Source: CAWUKT01 sp963923035
GTDB lineage: Bacteria; Bacteroidota; Bacteroidia; J057; JADKCL01
Assembly: GCA_963923035.1 (NCBI GenBank)
Contig: CAWUKT010000022.1
Coordinates: 22,340-86,339, forward strand
Direction of reading: 5' to 3'
DNA length: 64,000 nucleotides
Below the pieces are notes generated by a model, which saw only the letters and a list, made by a program, of their open reading frames with translations, had not been told where the DNA came from and did not search any database. Below are positions 1 to 8,842 of this stretch, in pieces (positions within the stretch are counted from its first letter, which is position 1; each line of letters opens with the position of its first letter). The translations under genes and the position numbers were made by a program.

Positions 1-58
1 CGGAGAAATTGTCCGGGCGATTCGCTACCGAAAGGGAATTCTGCAAAAGATTCGCACC

Positions 59-1282
59 CTACTCGGGCACTGATCCGCTTTGGGTGGGATGGGCCGGATG
101 CGCCTGGATCCGCTTGAGGATAGAGAGGGTATTGTTTTGCAGGGAAATGGACGGGTCAATTCGAATGTCCAATTGCAGGTCCTGGTTGGGAAACCGGTTG
201 ACCATGCCTTCCACCACCGCACTGACCGCCCAATCATAATTGTAGCTTCCGCCGGGCCGCACTTCGATCCAATCCACTTCGGCCGGTCGACTCATTTCAT
301 CTTTGTAGTCCCACAATGGCAAGTAGAGGACGCCCGCTTCGCGGTGCTGCTCATTGGACGGTCCAATGACGCCCACCACCTTTTCAACTCCCCGTTCCAG
401 GTCAAAGGGTTCCTTGCAGGTCTTGCAACGTACAAAGCGCCAGTCTTCGTGGGTGATTTCCTCGGCCCGGGTCAGGCATTCCTGGCAGAACAGATCGGGG
501 AATGAAGTCCGCAGGTGCATTTGTGAAGCGATGATCTCTTCGATGCGCTTGCGGATGGCCTCGCGTTGCGCGAGGAAGGTCGTGACCTTCTCCGGGAGGG
601 CGGCATGGGCTTCCGCCTGTTCGGTGAGGTGACTGAACTCTTCGAACAGGGTGAAAATGCCAGCCACTTTGAAGGGACGGGCCGTGTTCAGGCGGTGGGT
701 CACCTGCTGGAAGGTCCGGTCCGCCAATTGGGCAATCTGATCATCCGGATCTTGTTTGCCTTCCGTCAATAGCTTCACCGATTGGGGCGAGCCCCATTGT
801 CCCATTCCCAACACCGCTTCCCGCCGCAATTCCGATTCTTTTTGTTTCCAGACCCCTTCCAAAAACGTGTCGATTTCTTCCCGCTTTCCCTTTCCAATCA
901 ACAGCCGAATGATCCGCTTGGCTGCCCCCACCCGGTACGTTTTCATCCATTTCTTTCCCCAAATCCCTCCCAGCAGTCCGGCCATCCCGAAAAAGCCTCC
1001 GTAAATGAAGGGGCTCGCGGCCAGGGGAACAAAAGCGCCGAAAATGGGCAGGGTGGGGAGAATGAGAATGCCCCAAGCGGTCAGGACGTCGCGGTAGGTT
1101 TTCCGATTGACGACATTGAGGCCGTGGGTCAGCGCTTCAGACCGCTTGTTTTTCTTGAGCAGCCGCTGGACCCGTTGGGTGGAGAGCCATTGGGCGAGGA
1201 TATCGGTGGAAAACCAATACAGGCCGGCCCAGGCGGCGCCAAATATGGCCATGATGATCGGGGCGGAAACTGCGTCGGGCAT
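59..1282 (-). CDS. Membrane protein with C-terminal zinc-ribbon-like motif, unknown function
   Basis: Unrecognised 407-residue protein. The N-terminus has one hydrophobic segment, followed after a basic stretch by a second hydrophobic block of about two helices (near residues 65-110). The middle is charged and helical, with a stretch that could be a HEAT-like repeat (EAVLGMGQWGSPQSVKLL). Towards the C-terminus, CQEC and CKTC pairs about 20 residues apart look like a zinc ribbon. I start at ATG 1282, because the frame also opens at ATG 1336 but those 18 extra residues are Pro/Leu-rich and unlike a membrane N-terminus. The next gene lies upstream on the same strand with a 117-base gap. A role in membrane-linked sensing or quality control would be a guess. 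Confidence 0.75.
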   Translation of the reverse strand: MPDAVSAPIIMAIFGAAWAGLYWFSTDILAQWLSTQRVQRLLKKNKRSEALTHGLNVVNRKTYRDVLTAWGILILPTLPIFGAFVPLAASPFIYGGFFGMAGLLGGIWGKKWMKTYRVGAAKRIIRLLIGKGKREEIDTFLEGVWKQKESELRREAVLGMGQWGSPQSVKLLTEGKQDPDDQIAQLADRTFQQVTHRLNTARPFKVAGIFTLFEEFSHLTEQAEAHAALPEKVTTFLAQREAIRKRIEEIIASQMHLRTSFPDLFCQECLTRAEEITHEDWRFVRCKTCKEPFDLERGVEKVVGVIGPSNEQHREAGVLYLPLWDYKDEMSRPAEVDWIEVRPGGSYNYDWAVSAVVEGMVNRFPNQDLQLDIRIDPSISLQNNTLSILKRIQAHPAHPTQSGSVPE

Positions 1283-1399
1283 AGGAAGCGGGAGGCTGAG
1301 GTTAGAAGTCAAATGGACGGGGGGATGTCCCCGCATTCAAATATACTGAAAAGTGGAGGTTCTCCGAGAGGGGAGGCGGAGTGAGAAATGCAGCCGGGA

Positions 1400-2104
1400 T
1401 CAGGAGCCTTTGCCCCGCAATCCCCGACTGGTCGCGGTTCGGGAGGGATCAAAGGTAAAGTAGAGGCTCAGCAACAGGCTTTGGAGCTGGTCGTTGCCAT
1501 CGTTGGGGCCCAATTCGGCGATGTTGTCGAGGTAATCCGAAGTGGTCGGGCGGAAGGTGTATTCCAGTCCCAGCATCACCAGCGGAGACAATTCGACTTC
1601 CAGCCCGAGGGAGAGCGGAAATGCGGCGGTGATGGTGCCGTAGGTCTCGTTGGAATTGCGGGTGGAGATATTGTCGAGGAGGTTGTTGCCGTCGGCGTCG
1701 CGGGGGGTATAGCCGAGGAGGCCGAGTCCGAGCGAGGCATAGGGATGGACGGTTTTTTCGCGGAGGAAACGGGCCTTCAGGCGGAAATCGGCGAAGAAGA
1801 AGCGCGTGTCCACAAAGGTATTGGGTTGTACGCCGTCAACGGCGGCGATGTCCCGGTCCTGGCTCACAAAGCGCCCGAAGCCAAAATTGATCTGGGGGGT
1901 GATGAGCGCGTCGGATGCAAATTGGATGGACAATTGAGCGCCGGGGTGAAAGCGCTGGAGGGCGTCGCCATTGGTGGTCAGGTCTCCGGAATAAGCGGTT
2001 CCGAGGAAACCCAAGCCGAGCCGCAGGGGCTTCTGCTCCGCCTGCCCGTAGGTCTGGCCCGCCAGTCCCAGCAGCAGCACTACCATGGTCCAAAATCTGT
2101 GCAT
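1400..2104 (-). CDS. Outer-membrane beta-barrel protein
   Basis: A 234-residue protein with a clear signal peptide (hydrophobic VVLLLGLAG, then a cleavage region ending GQTYGQA). The rest alternates polar and hydrophobic residues in the way of an 8-10 strand outer-membrane barrel: repeated aromatic strand ends (INFGFGRF, RFFFADFRLKARF, YASLGLGLLGY, LGLEYTF) and a final strand LLSLYFTF. This resembles OmpA/OmpW-type barrels of Bacteroidota. No OmpA peptidoglycan-binding domain follows, so this is a stand-alone barrel. The cargo or function is unknown. Confidence 0.8.
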   Translation of the reverse strand: MHRFWTMVVLLLGLAGQTYGQAEQKPLRLGLGFLGTAYSGDLTTNGDALQRFHPGAQLSIQFASDALITPQINFGFGRFVSQDRDIAAVDGVQPNTFVDTRFFFADFRLKARFLREKTVHPYASLGLGLLGYTPRDADGNNLLDNISTRNSNETYGTITAAFPLSLGLEVELSPLVMLGLEYTFRPTTSDYLDNIAELGPNDGNDQLQSLLLSLYFTFDPSRTATSRGLRGKGS

Positions 2105-2241
2105 GATCTAAAGATAAGGAATCAGATGGAAAGGCCCGCGCTGGTTTTGAGATCGAAGGGAAAGAGGGGGTAAAAATGGAGAGTTTTCAAAAGACCGAAT
2201 TTTCTTACATCGGGGAAATGGCAGGCGGGTCCAAAAATAAT

Positions 2242-2260
2242 GCCGGCCCATCGGGCCGGC
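2242..2260 (-). terminator. Rho-independent terminator for the small gene at 2296-2505
   Basis: GCCGGCCC and GGGCCGGC form a perfect 8-bp stem with a 3-base loop. On the minus strand the stem is followed by ATTATTTTTGG. It sits about 35 bases past the stop codon of the minus-strand small gene. Confidence 0.7.
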
Positions 2261-2295
2261 AGCTATTCTTTGTCAATGTTGCAATAACAATGTTG

Positions 2296-2505
2296 TCAAT
2301 TGGATTGAATGGTGAGGCCCGAAAAGAGCAGGTGCTCGTGGGGCGGGAGCTTGACCATCTTACGGGGCGGAATCTTGGATGCGCCAGTTTCTTCAGTGGC
2401 AATGGACCGCTGGACAGGTGCTTGCGAATTGCCTGCCAAAATTTTCCGTAATTCAGAACAAAACTCCTTCACCAATGGTGTGGATTCAATGTTGTCGGTC
2501 ATCAT
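2296..2505 (-). CDS. Small protein of unknown function
   Basis: About 69 residues, hydrophilic, beginning MMTDNIESTPLVKEFCSE, with one Cys near the N-terminus and a Pro/Lys-rich centre (PPRKMVKLPPHEH). No signal peptide or known domain is seen. The frame is open upstream to ATG 2562, but that stretch is AT-rich and contains TACTTTTA, close to the TAnnTTTG -7 element, so the doublet ATG at 2505/2502 is the more likely start. A strong terminator follows on the same strand, which supports real transcription. The N-terminal half could be a peptide leader, but no maturation enzyme is nearby and this remains a guess. Confidence 0.5.
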   Translation of the reverse strand: MMTDNIESTPLVKEFCSELRKILAGNSQAPVQRSIATEETGASKIPPRKMVKLPPHEHLLFSGLTIQSN

Positions 2506-2847
2506 GTGTATCGTTTCAACTAAGCTATGTTTAAAAGTACGAAGTCCGTTCCACACGGCCATACCCTTTTCGGGACCTTTCTTACGTTGACCATGAACCT
2601 TCCGTGAACATTCCTTGACGCAGCCGGGCCCTTATTGCTGATTTTCCGGCCCTCCCCAACGGGGAAAAAGGGGGGGGGGTGCGATTTTGGGATTTTCAAA
2701 CGGCTGATAATTAAGAGGTTGTGATGAAAAAGAGGCTGAATTGAATGTCAAAATGGAAGTTGGAAATTTGGACTTTTGGGAAAAAATTAAGATGAGAGAT
2801 CGGGGTTGACGGTTTTTTCGGGGAGGTGATTTCTTTAACTTCCTCCC

Positions 2848-3225
2848 ATGGAATCCAATACGATCACGATTGCCCTGATTGCCCATGACAGCAAAAAAGT
2901 TGACATGGTGGCATTCCTCCGCGATTACGATGAGGTCTTGCACCGGGATGACATCGCTTTGGTGGCCACCGGCACGACCGGCGGGCACGTAGAGAAAGCT
3001 GGCTTTGTGGTTGAGCGCCTGCAAAGTGGGCCGCTGGGCGGGGACGCCCAGATTGCCAGTCGCCTGGTCGAAGGCCAGGTCCAAATGGTCATTTTCTTCC
3101 GCGACCCCCTCGGCAAGCACCCCCACGAGGTCGATGTCTCGATGCTACTGCGCCTCTGTGATGTCCACGATGTTCCCCTGGCCACGAATCCTGCGACCGC
3201 AAAACTTTTGATGGCCAGTTTATAA
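2848..3225 (+). CDS. mgsA: Methylglyoxal synthase
   Basis: Converts dihydroxyacetone phosphate to methylglyoxal and phosphate in the cytoplasm, a bypass that relieves phosphosugar overload. The 125-residue length is slightly shorter than the E. coli enzyme (152). Family residues are present: H13-D14 with K17 in IALIAHDSKK, the phosphate-binding TGTTG at 41-45, the SGPLGGDAQI loop with catalytic-type D66, and H93/D96 in HPHEVDV. A lipocalin-like secreted protein follows 10 bases downstream and may share the transcript. No glyoxalase gene is seen nearby. Confidence 0.95.
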   Translation: MESNTITIALIAHDSKKVDMVAFLRDYDEVLHRDDIALVATGTTGGHVEKAGFVVERLQSGPLGGDAQIASRLVEGQVQMVIFFRDPLGKHPHEVDVSMLLRLCDVHDVPLATNPATAKLLMASL

Positions 3226-3235
3226 CCCGATTGAC

Positions 3236-3748
3236 ATGCGTTTCTTCATCTGCTGCCTCCTGCTCTTCCCGTTTTGGGTGAACGCCCAGAATGCTCCTTG
3301 TTCCGACCTGGCCTATTCCCAGATGGATTTCTGGTTAGGCGAATGGGACGTATTTGATGTGAAGGGGAAAAAGGTCGGGGAAAACCGCATCGAGCGGATG
3401 TTGGACGGCTGTATGCTCATGGAAAATTGGGAAGGAGCGAGTGGAAGCAAGGGCCACAGCATGAATGCCTACAATTCAGCGAAAAAGCAATGGGAGCAAT
3501 TTTGGGTCGACCAAAGTGGCGGGGTCATCCATTTTACCGGGGCCTGGAACCCCGGGACGGAATCGATGGAATTGGAGACCCTGCTGCCGGCCCCGGACGG
3601 GACGCCGCTGCGCCAACGATTGGTCTTTACGCCATTGCCCAATGGCGATGTCCACCAGGTCTGGACGATGTATCCCCGCGCATCGGAGGAGCCCAAAGTC
3701 CTATTTGATGGACGTTATAAGCGGAAGGAAACGGATTCGGGAAAATAG
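3236..3748 (+). CDS. Exported DUF1579-like protein
   Basis: 170 residues with a signal peptide (MRFFICCLLLFPFWVNAQ, ending in the VNAQ cleavage motif typical of Bacteroidota). The mature part opens with MDFWLGEWDVFD, the FW-GxW signature of DUF1579 and related lipocalin/FABP-like beta barrels, and continues as a beta-rich domain. The function of these proteins is not established; they are thought to bind small hydrophobic ligands. It starts 10 bases after mgsA. Confidence 0.75.
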   Translation: MRFFICCLLLFPFWVNAQNAPCSDLAYSQMDFWLGEWDVFDVKGKKVGENRIERMLDGCMLMENWEGASGSKGHSMNAYNSAKKQWEQFWVDQSGGVIHFTGAWNPGTESMELETLLPAPDGTPLRQRLVFTPLPNGDVHQVWTMYPRASEEPKVLFDGRYKRKETDSGK

Positions 3749-3820
3749 ATCCCCGTAGGATTTCCCGCAAATAGCCTTAATTTACCTCCTCAACCGGATG
3801 GCTATCCGACCTACTGAACT

Positions 3821-4906
3821 ATGAAGACTACAAATCCTTCGGCCCCGGCGCCGTTTACATTAGAATATTCACCCAACGTCCCCGAACTCCTCCTCCAATT
3901 GCAGTGTACGTTGGCGATCAGCACGTACCAGGCGGGCAAGCTCATCTTCCTGTCTCCCGTGGATGTGGAGCGCCTGATCCAATTGCCGCGGACCTTTGCA
4001 AAGCCCATGGGGATTGGCGTGGAGGGCGACCGGATGGTCCTCGCGACCAAGGACGAAGTCATCCTGTTCCGCAATTCGCCGGAATTGGCGACGCATTACC
4101 CCCGTTCCCCCGGCACCTACGACTCGTTTTACATGCCCCGCGCCACCTTCTATACCGGGATGGTGGACCTTCACGACATCGATTTCGGCTCCGACGGCAT
4201 CTACGCCGTCAACACGAGCTTTTCCTCCGTGGTGAAGATCACCCCGGATTACAGCTTCGAACCTGTCTGGACCCCACCCTTTATTTCGGCCCTCGTTTCC
4301 GAAGACCGCTGCCACTTGAATGGCCTGGCCCTCGAAAACGGACGCCCCCGATATGTGACGGCCTTTGGAACGGGTGATTCCTTCCAAAGCTGGCGCGAGA
4401 AAGTGACCGAAGCGGGCATCCTCATGGACATCACCAACAATGAGATGATCGCGACGGGTTTGAAGATGCCGCATTCCCCGCGGATGTACCAGGGGCATTT
4501 GTATGTATTGTTCTCTGCGACGGGCGAACTGGTCCGTTTTGACCTCGATTCCGGTCTGTACGAAGTGGTCTATCAGATCAATGGATTTGTGCGCGGCCTG
4601 GCCTTCCACGGGGACTATGCCTTCATCGGCTTGTCCCGGCTGCGGAAGAATTCTTCGACCTTCGCCAAGTTGCCGATTGCGGATTACAGCGATTATGCCG
4701 GCGTCGCGATCGTGCACGTCCCCACCGGCGCCTACGTCGGCCGGATCAAGTACAATGCCTCCGTGGATGAAATCTACGACGTCCAGGTCCTGCCCGGCAG
4801 CCTCCGCCCCGGCATCGTGAATACCCAGCGGCCGGAGCACAAGATGGGCCTCCACCTGCCCGGCGCGACCTTCTGGGCCAATCCCGAAGGTCCGCCCAAG
4901 TCCTGA
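3821..4906 (+). CDS. TIGR03032-like beta-propeller protein
   Basis: 361 residues without a signal peptide. The segment SPNVPELLLQLQCTLAISTY followed by QAGKLIFL matches my recollection of the TIGR03032/DUF4915 family, with the conserved STYQAGK and PMGIGV elements. The rest is beta-rich with repeated Gly-Asp turns (DRCHLNGLALENG, HSPRMYQGHLYVL), consistent with a six- or seven-bladed propeller. Biochemical function is unknown; relatives are often described near glycan or methyltransferase genes, which is not the case here. It ends 21 bases before the T9SS protein downstream. Confidence 0.8.
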   Translation: MKTTNPSAPAPFTLEYSPNVPELLLQLQCTLAISTYQAGKLIFLSPVDVERLIQLPRTFAKPMGIGVEGDRMVLATKDEVILFRNSPELATHYPRSPGTYDSFYMPRATFYTGMVDLHDIDFGSDGIYAVNTSFSSVVKITPDYSFEPVWTPPFISALVSEDRCHLNGLALENGRPRYVTAFGTGDSFQSWREKVTEAGILMDITNNEMIATGLKMPHSPRMYQGHLYVLFSATGELVRFDLDSGLYEVVYQINGFVRGLAFHGDYAFIGLSRLRKNSSTFAKLPIADYSDYAGVAIVHVPTGAYVGRIKYNASVDEIYDVQVLPGSLRPGIVNTQRPEHKMGLHLPGATFWANPEGPPKS

Positions 4907-4927
4907 CTTACCCCTAATTTTTGAGAT

Positions 4928-6274
4928 ATGAGAAAGAAAATGATTACCCCACAGGTTGCGTTGCGCCAGTTCAAGGCGCAGGCACGCAAGGCCAACCGGC
5001 TGATCCAGTCGGGTGAGCTGGCGCAATTGCCGGTCGCGGAACGCTCCCGGCTGATGCAGCGGCTCCGCCAGCTGTACCAGGCGCTCCAGGGGCGCTTCAG
5101 CCAGCGTCGCCTCCAGCGGGTCCTGGCGGGTGCAGCCCTGTTCATTGGGATCGGGACGACGGTCCAGGCCCAGAACTTCGCGACCCCGGTCGTCAACCCC
5201 TTTGGCCTGACCCCTGCGGGTTCCTATTTCGTCCAGCCGGAAGCCGCCGACCTGGATGGAGATGGCGATTTGGACATCTTCCTGGGAGACGATTACAGTT
5301 CCTTCCAGTTCTACGAAAACACCGGTACGGCAACGGCCCCGGCGTTTTCTGCGCCCGCTGACCAGGCCTTCGGGTTGGATTCGGTCCAGTCCTACTACGG
5401 CTTCCTGGCCCTCGCGGACATGGACAACGACGGCGACTTGGATGCCTTCGTCGGCGACGATGAACTCGGCGTGTTCTACTACGTCAACATCGGCACGGCC
5501 ATGGCCCCGAATTTCGACGGCCCCTTCACCGATACCCTCGGCATCACAACTACGCCCTATTTGCAGACCAACCCCGAATTGGTTGACCTGGACGACGATG
5601 GCGATTACGACCTGGTGATCGGGAACTACTACGGCCAGATTGTCTACCACGAGAACACGGGTGATTCGGTCAACGCGATGTTTGCGGCTGGGGATACCCT
5701 GCCCTTCGGAATCGCAGCACCGGCCTACTACGCACTGTCTTCCTTCGGTGACCTGGACCAGGATGGTGACTACGACCTGTTGTACAGCACCTATCCCTCC
5801 GTCTGGACCTACCAGGAGAATACCGGGACGGCGGCGGCTCCGGCCTTCGGCATGGCCCAAACGAATCCCTTTGGTTTGCAACCCGGAGCGCCTTTTGCCC
5901 AGCCCATGATGGCGGACTTTGACGGCGACGGGGACCTCGATGTGCTCCATTCTCAATCCACGACCATTTTCTCCTACTATGAAAATGTCCCCGGGGTAGG
6001 AGTGGACGATGAGTTGGCGGGCTTCGAAATGAGCCTCGCGCCCAATCCAGCCGCGGACTTTGTCCGCTTGCGGGTGGAAGGCGGTCATTTGCCCGACGAA
6101 GTCAAGATCGAGGTCTATTCCCTCGAGGGCAAGCGGGTGCTGATGTTAAATGCCACTGCCAACGGGGGCAATTTGGACGAAACGATACCGGTTTCGTTGC
6201 TGGCTCCGGGGGCTTATGTGGTTCGGATGCTATCCGGCGACAAAGTCTGGCAAGAGCGCTTTACGCGCCAATAA
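4928..6274 (+). CDS. FG-GAP/VCBS repeat protein with T9SS tail and unusually long signal region
   Basis: 448 residues. A basic, Gln/Arg-rich N-region of about 64 residues (RQFKAQARKANRLIQ onwards) precedes a normal hydrophobic core and cleavage site (VLAGAALFIGIGTTVQAQ). Five calcium-loop repeats of the form DLDGDGDLD / DMDNDGDLD / DLDDDGDYD / DLDQDGDYD / DFDGDGDLD follow, as in FG-GAP/VCBS beta-propellers. The last ~80 residues are a T9SS type A sorting domain (LAPNPAADFVRLR, GAYVVRML, WQERF). It should be exported and anchored at, or released from, the cell surface. A terminator follows at 6301. Confidence 0.85.
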   Translation: MRKKMITPQVALRQFKAQARKANRLIQSGELAQLPVAERSRLMQRLRQLYQALQGRFSQRRLQRVLAGAALFIGIGTTVQAQNFATPVVNPFGLTPAGSYFVQPEAADLDGDGDLDIFLGDDYSSFQFYENTGTATAPAFSAPADQAFGLDSVQSYYGFLALADMDNDGDLDAFVGDDELGVFYYVNIGTAMAPNFDGPFTDTLGITTTPYLQTNPELVDLDDDGDYDLVIGNYYGQIVYHENTGDSVNAMFAAGDTLPFGIAAPAYYALSSFGDLDQDGDYDLLYSTYPSVWTYQENTGTAAAPAFGMAQTNPFGLQPGAPFAQPMMADFDGDGDLDVLHSQSTTIFSYYENVPGVGVDDELAGFEMSLAPNPAADFVRLRVEGGHLPDEVKIEVYSLEGKRVLMLNATANGGNLDETIPVSLLAPGAYVVRMLSGDKVWQERFTRQ

Positions 6275-6300
6275 AGCATAGATCAATCACGTATAGAATG

Positions 6301-6333
6301 ACAGGCTGCCTCTGGGTGGCCTGTTCTATTTTC
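6301..6333 (+). terminator. Terminator after the FG-GAP protein
   Basis: ACAGGCTGCC TCTG GGTGGCCTGT forms a 10-bp stem with two G-T pairs, followed by TCTATTTTCCC. It lies 27 bases after the stop codon. Confidence 0.7.
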
Positions 6334-6408
6334 CCTTGCCCTTAATGGATGAAATTTTTCCATTTTTCCCTTTTCCTCCCCATATTGAAAGCACAAGTAG
6401 AGATAAGA

Positions 6409-8343
6409 ATGAAGCTGTATACAAAAATTACGATAGGTCTTGTGGCCGGAATCATCATCGGGTATGTGCTGAATATCATGTACGATGGTGACCCGTTCGA
6501 GGCTGCGGACAAGGATCAAAACGGCTTCCTGACCATTCCCGAAGTGCTGGAGTCAGACCTCCAGATGTACAAGGACGATTTTTTGGTTAAAAGCGCGAAA
6601 ACGGATGGGAAGCCGTCTGCGGACGATATTGCGCAGCACTACCACCAGGATCGGCTGGAATATCTCCAGGTCGCATTTCCCAATGTTGACCTCGACCAGG
6701 ACAAGGAACTGACCCGGTTCGAGATTCTGGGCAAAGGGGGCTATTACCAGGAAGCGTTTGGGGACATGGGAAAATTCAACCGCGCCGATCAGGACACGTC
6801 GGGTTCTTTGACGCTGCGGGAAGTGGAGCAGGCATTCTTCTACCAGGGACCCACCCAGAAGCTCCGCAACTTCAGTGATGCGGATACCGACAAGAACCAG
6901 CTGCTGAACCGGAAGGAAATTGTGGCGGCCGGAGCGGCGGCGCGGGACCTGATTGAACGACAAGACTATTATGCAGCGGACCTCAGTGGGGATTCGCTGT
7001 TGACGTTTCAGGAGTATATCCTCGCTGGAGTCCCCCTGGACGACTACGTGAATTCCAAGGTCTTTGGCCAGGCCGACCAGAACGGCGACAAGATGATCTC
7101 CCGGAATGAAGACCGCTCGGTACGGGGTGCCCAGCGCTTCACGGAGTATACCGATCCCATCGGTGACATCTTCATCCGCCTCGTCAAGATGGTGGTCGTG
7201 CCCCTCATTCTGGCCTCGCTCATCCTCGGTGCCGCCAACCTCGGCGACATCCGCAAGCTGGGCTCCATGGGCCTGAAGGCATTCGCCTTTTTCACCCTGA
7301 CCACCGCCGTCGCGGTGACCATCGGGATCTTCGCCGCCAATATCCTCCGTCCCGGAGATGGCCTGCCCGATGAAAAGAAGAAAGAACTCGTCCAACAATA
7401 CAGCAAGAGCGCGACCGGCAAGGTCGAATCGGTGACGACGGGTCCGCAACCGTCGGAATTCAAAAAGATCGTCAAACTCTTTGTGAACATGGTCCCGACC
7501 AATCCCATCAAGGCCCTGGCCGAGGGGGATATGCTGGCGATCATCTTCTTTGCGCTGTTCGCGGGGCTGTGTATCACGTTGATCCCGCCCGAGAAATCGG
7601 GCGCCCTGGTCAAAACCATTGAAGGGGTCAACGAGATTGTGCTAAAAATTGTGATGCTGGCGATGGAGACGGCTCCCTACGGCGTATTCGCCCTGATATT
7701 GGGAGTGGTGGCGGAAATGGGCATCGACATCCTGGTGCCGCTCCTGCAATACGGCCTGGTGGTCGTGGGCGCTTTGGTGGCGCACCTGGCGATTACCCAC
7801 TTCAGCTTCATTTCTTTCTACCTCCGCCTGAACCCCTTCAAGTTCCTTCGGGCCATCAAGGAAGCGTTGCTGTTGGGCTTCAGTACGAGCTCATCGAGTG
7901 CGACTCTGCCGATCAGCATGAACGTCACCCAGAAGAACCTGGGCGTCTCCAATGAGGTGAGCAGCTTCGTGCTCCCGCTCGGAGCGACCATCAACATGGA
8001 CGGGACGGCCCTGTACCAGGGCGTCGCGGCGATCTTCATTGCACAGGTCTACGGCATCGACCTCTCGATCAGCGAGCAGCTGATCATGGTCCTGACGGCC
8101 ACCTTGGCGTCCGTCGGCGCTGCGGGCGTTCCCGGCGCGGGGATGATCACCCTGGCCGTGGTCCTCGGCACCGCCAATATCCCGATTGAAGGCATCGCGC
8201 TGATCTTCGGATTGGACCGGATCCTCGACATGTTCCGGACGGCGGTCAATATTACCGGCGACATCACCTGCTCAGCGGTGATGGCCAAGTCTTCGGGCGA
8301 GAAAGTCGAAATCTACGATGACCGGGACATGATCCCCGGCTGA
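6409..8343 (+). CDS. Dicarboxylate/amino acid:cation symporter (GltP type) with six EF-hand loops inserted after TM1
   Basis: Inner-membrane sodium- or proton-coupled carrier of the DAACS family, 644 residues against a usual ~420. TM1 (residues ~6-25) is followed by a ~220-residue hydrophilic insert. The insert has six 12-residue EF-hand loops, each with Asp first and Glu last: D34-E45, D94-E105, D127-E138, D159-E170, D191-E202, D223-E234. The carrier resumes at DPIGDIFIRLVKM (TM2). The core is intact: HP1 serine motif GFSTSSSSATLPISM, NMDGT in TM7, HP2 SVGAAGVPGAG, and TM8 DRILDMFRTAVNITGD, whose Asp and Arg suggest acidic substrates. I chose ATG 6409 because the 20 upstream residues of the frame are unlike a DAACS N-terminus. 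A small membrane gene follows 35 bases later. Confidence 0.92.
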   Translation: MKLYTKITIGLVAGIIIGYVLNIMYDGDPFEAADKDQNGFLTIPEVLESDLQMYKDDFLVKSAKTDGKPSADDIAQHYHQDRLEYLQVAFPNVDLDQDKELTRFEILGKGGYYQEAFGDMGKFNRADQDTSGSLTLREVEQAFFYQGPTQKLRNFSDADTDKNQLLNRKEIVAAGAAARDLIERQDYYAADLSGDSLLTFQEYILAGVPLDDYVNSKVFGQADQNGDKMISRNEDRSVRGAQRFTEYTDPIGDIFIRLVKMVVVPLILASLILGAANLGDIRKLGSMGLKAFAFFTLTTAVAVTIGIFAANILRPGDGLPDEKKKELVQQYSKSATGKVESVTTGPQPSEFKKIVKLFVNMVPTNPIKALAEGDMLAIIFFALFAGLCITLIPPEKSGALVKTIEGVNEIVLKIVMLAMETAPYGVFALILGVVAEMGIDILVPLLQYGLVVVGALVAHLAITHFSFISFYLRLNPFKFLRAIKEALLLGFSTSSSSATLPISMNVTQKNLGVSNEVSSFVLPLGATINMDGTALYQGVAAIFIAQVYGIDLSISEQLIMVLTATLASVGAAGVPGAGMITLAVVLGTANIPIEGIALIFGLDRILDMFRTAVNITGDITCSAVMAKSSGEKVEIYDDRDMIPG

Positions 8344-8378
8344 TACAACTAAGGAAACCGAATTAAAAGTCAACGAAT

Positions 8379-8762
8379 ATGTTAGGAAAAATAATTGGAA
8401 TCGTCGGCGCGCTGGGAATGACTGCCCCAGCATTGTTGGGAATGCGGGTCCGCCCGGGCCTTCCGGCCCCCGGTGGAGGTACCCGCCCCCCGATCACAGA
8501 TGGCGGCCTGGATACGCTTCAGGTCCAAATCGTTTTGGGATTGGCCGTACTGGCGCTAGTCCTCATGCTGCTGCGCGCCCGGGCAGCCATCCTCCCCGCC
8601 GTATTGGGCCTGGGAGTCCTCGCCTGGTACTATGTCGTGGAGATCATGGGCTCTGATGCCCCGGCCAAACTCGCCCCTTCCGCGGGCAATGGCCTCATCA
8701 TCGGCGGCGTAGGCTGTGTCCTCGTGGCCATCGGCGCATTCCTCTACAAGCCCAAACGCTAA
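8379..8762 (+). CDS. Small membrane protein, unknown
   Basis: 127 residues with about four hydrophobic segments: an N-terminal one (IIGIVGALGMTAPALLG), two central ones (IVLGLAVLALVLMLL; AILPAVLGLGVLAWYYV) and a C-terminal one ending in KPKR. A Gly/Pro-rich linker lies between the first and second. No family recognised. It starts 35 bases after the EF-hand symporter and is followed by a terminator, so the two probably form one transcript and it may assist that carrier. That role is inferred from position only. Confidence 0.65.
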   Translation: MLGKIIGIVGALGMTAPALLGMRVRPGLPAPGGGTRPPITDGGLDTLQVQIVLGLAVLALVLMLLRARAAILPAVLGLGVLAWYYVVEIMGSDAPAKLAPSAGNGLIIGGVGCVLVAIGAFLYKPKR

Positions 8763-8778
8763 GTTTGGTGCTTTCCTG

Positions 8779-8824
8779 AACCGTTTCCCAAGGCCTGTTT
8801 GCGGGCTTTCGGAAACGGTTTTTT
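8779..8824 (+). terminator. Terminator closing the symporter transcript
   Basis: AACCGTTTCC pairs with GGAAACGGTT (10 bp), followed directly by TTTT. It lies 16 bases after the stop of the small membrane gene. Confidence 0.85.
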
Positions 8825-8842
8825 GCATCCATTCCCATCCTT

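Noticed and set aside
3869..6088. 739-codon minus-strand frame
   Set aside because: It lies opposite the TIGR03032-like and FG-GAP genes and has no signal, domain or repeat of its own; it is a GC-skew shadow.
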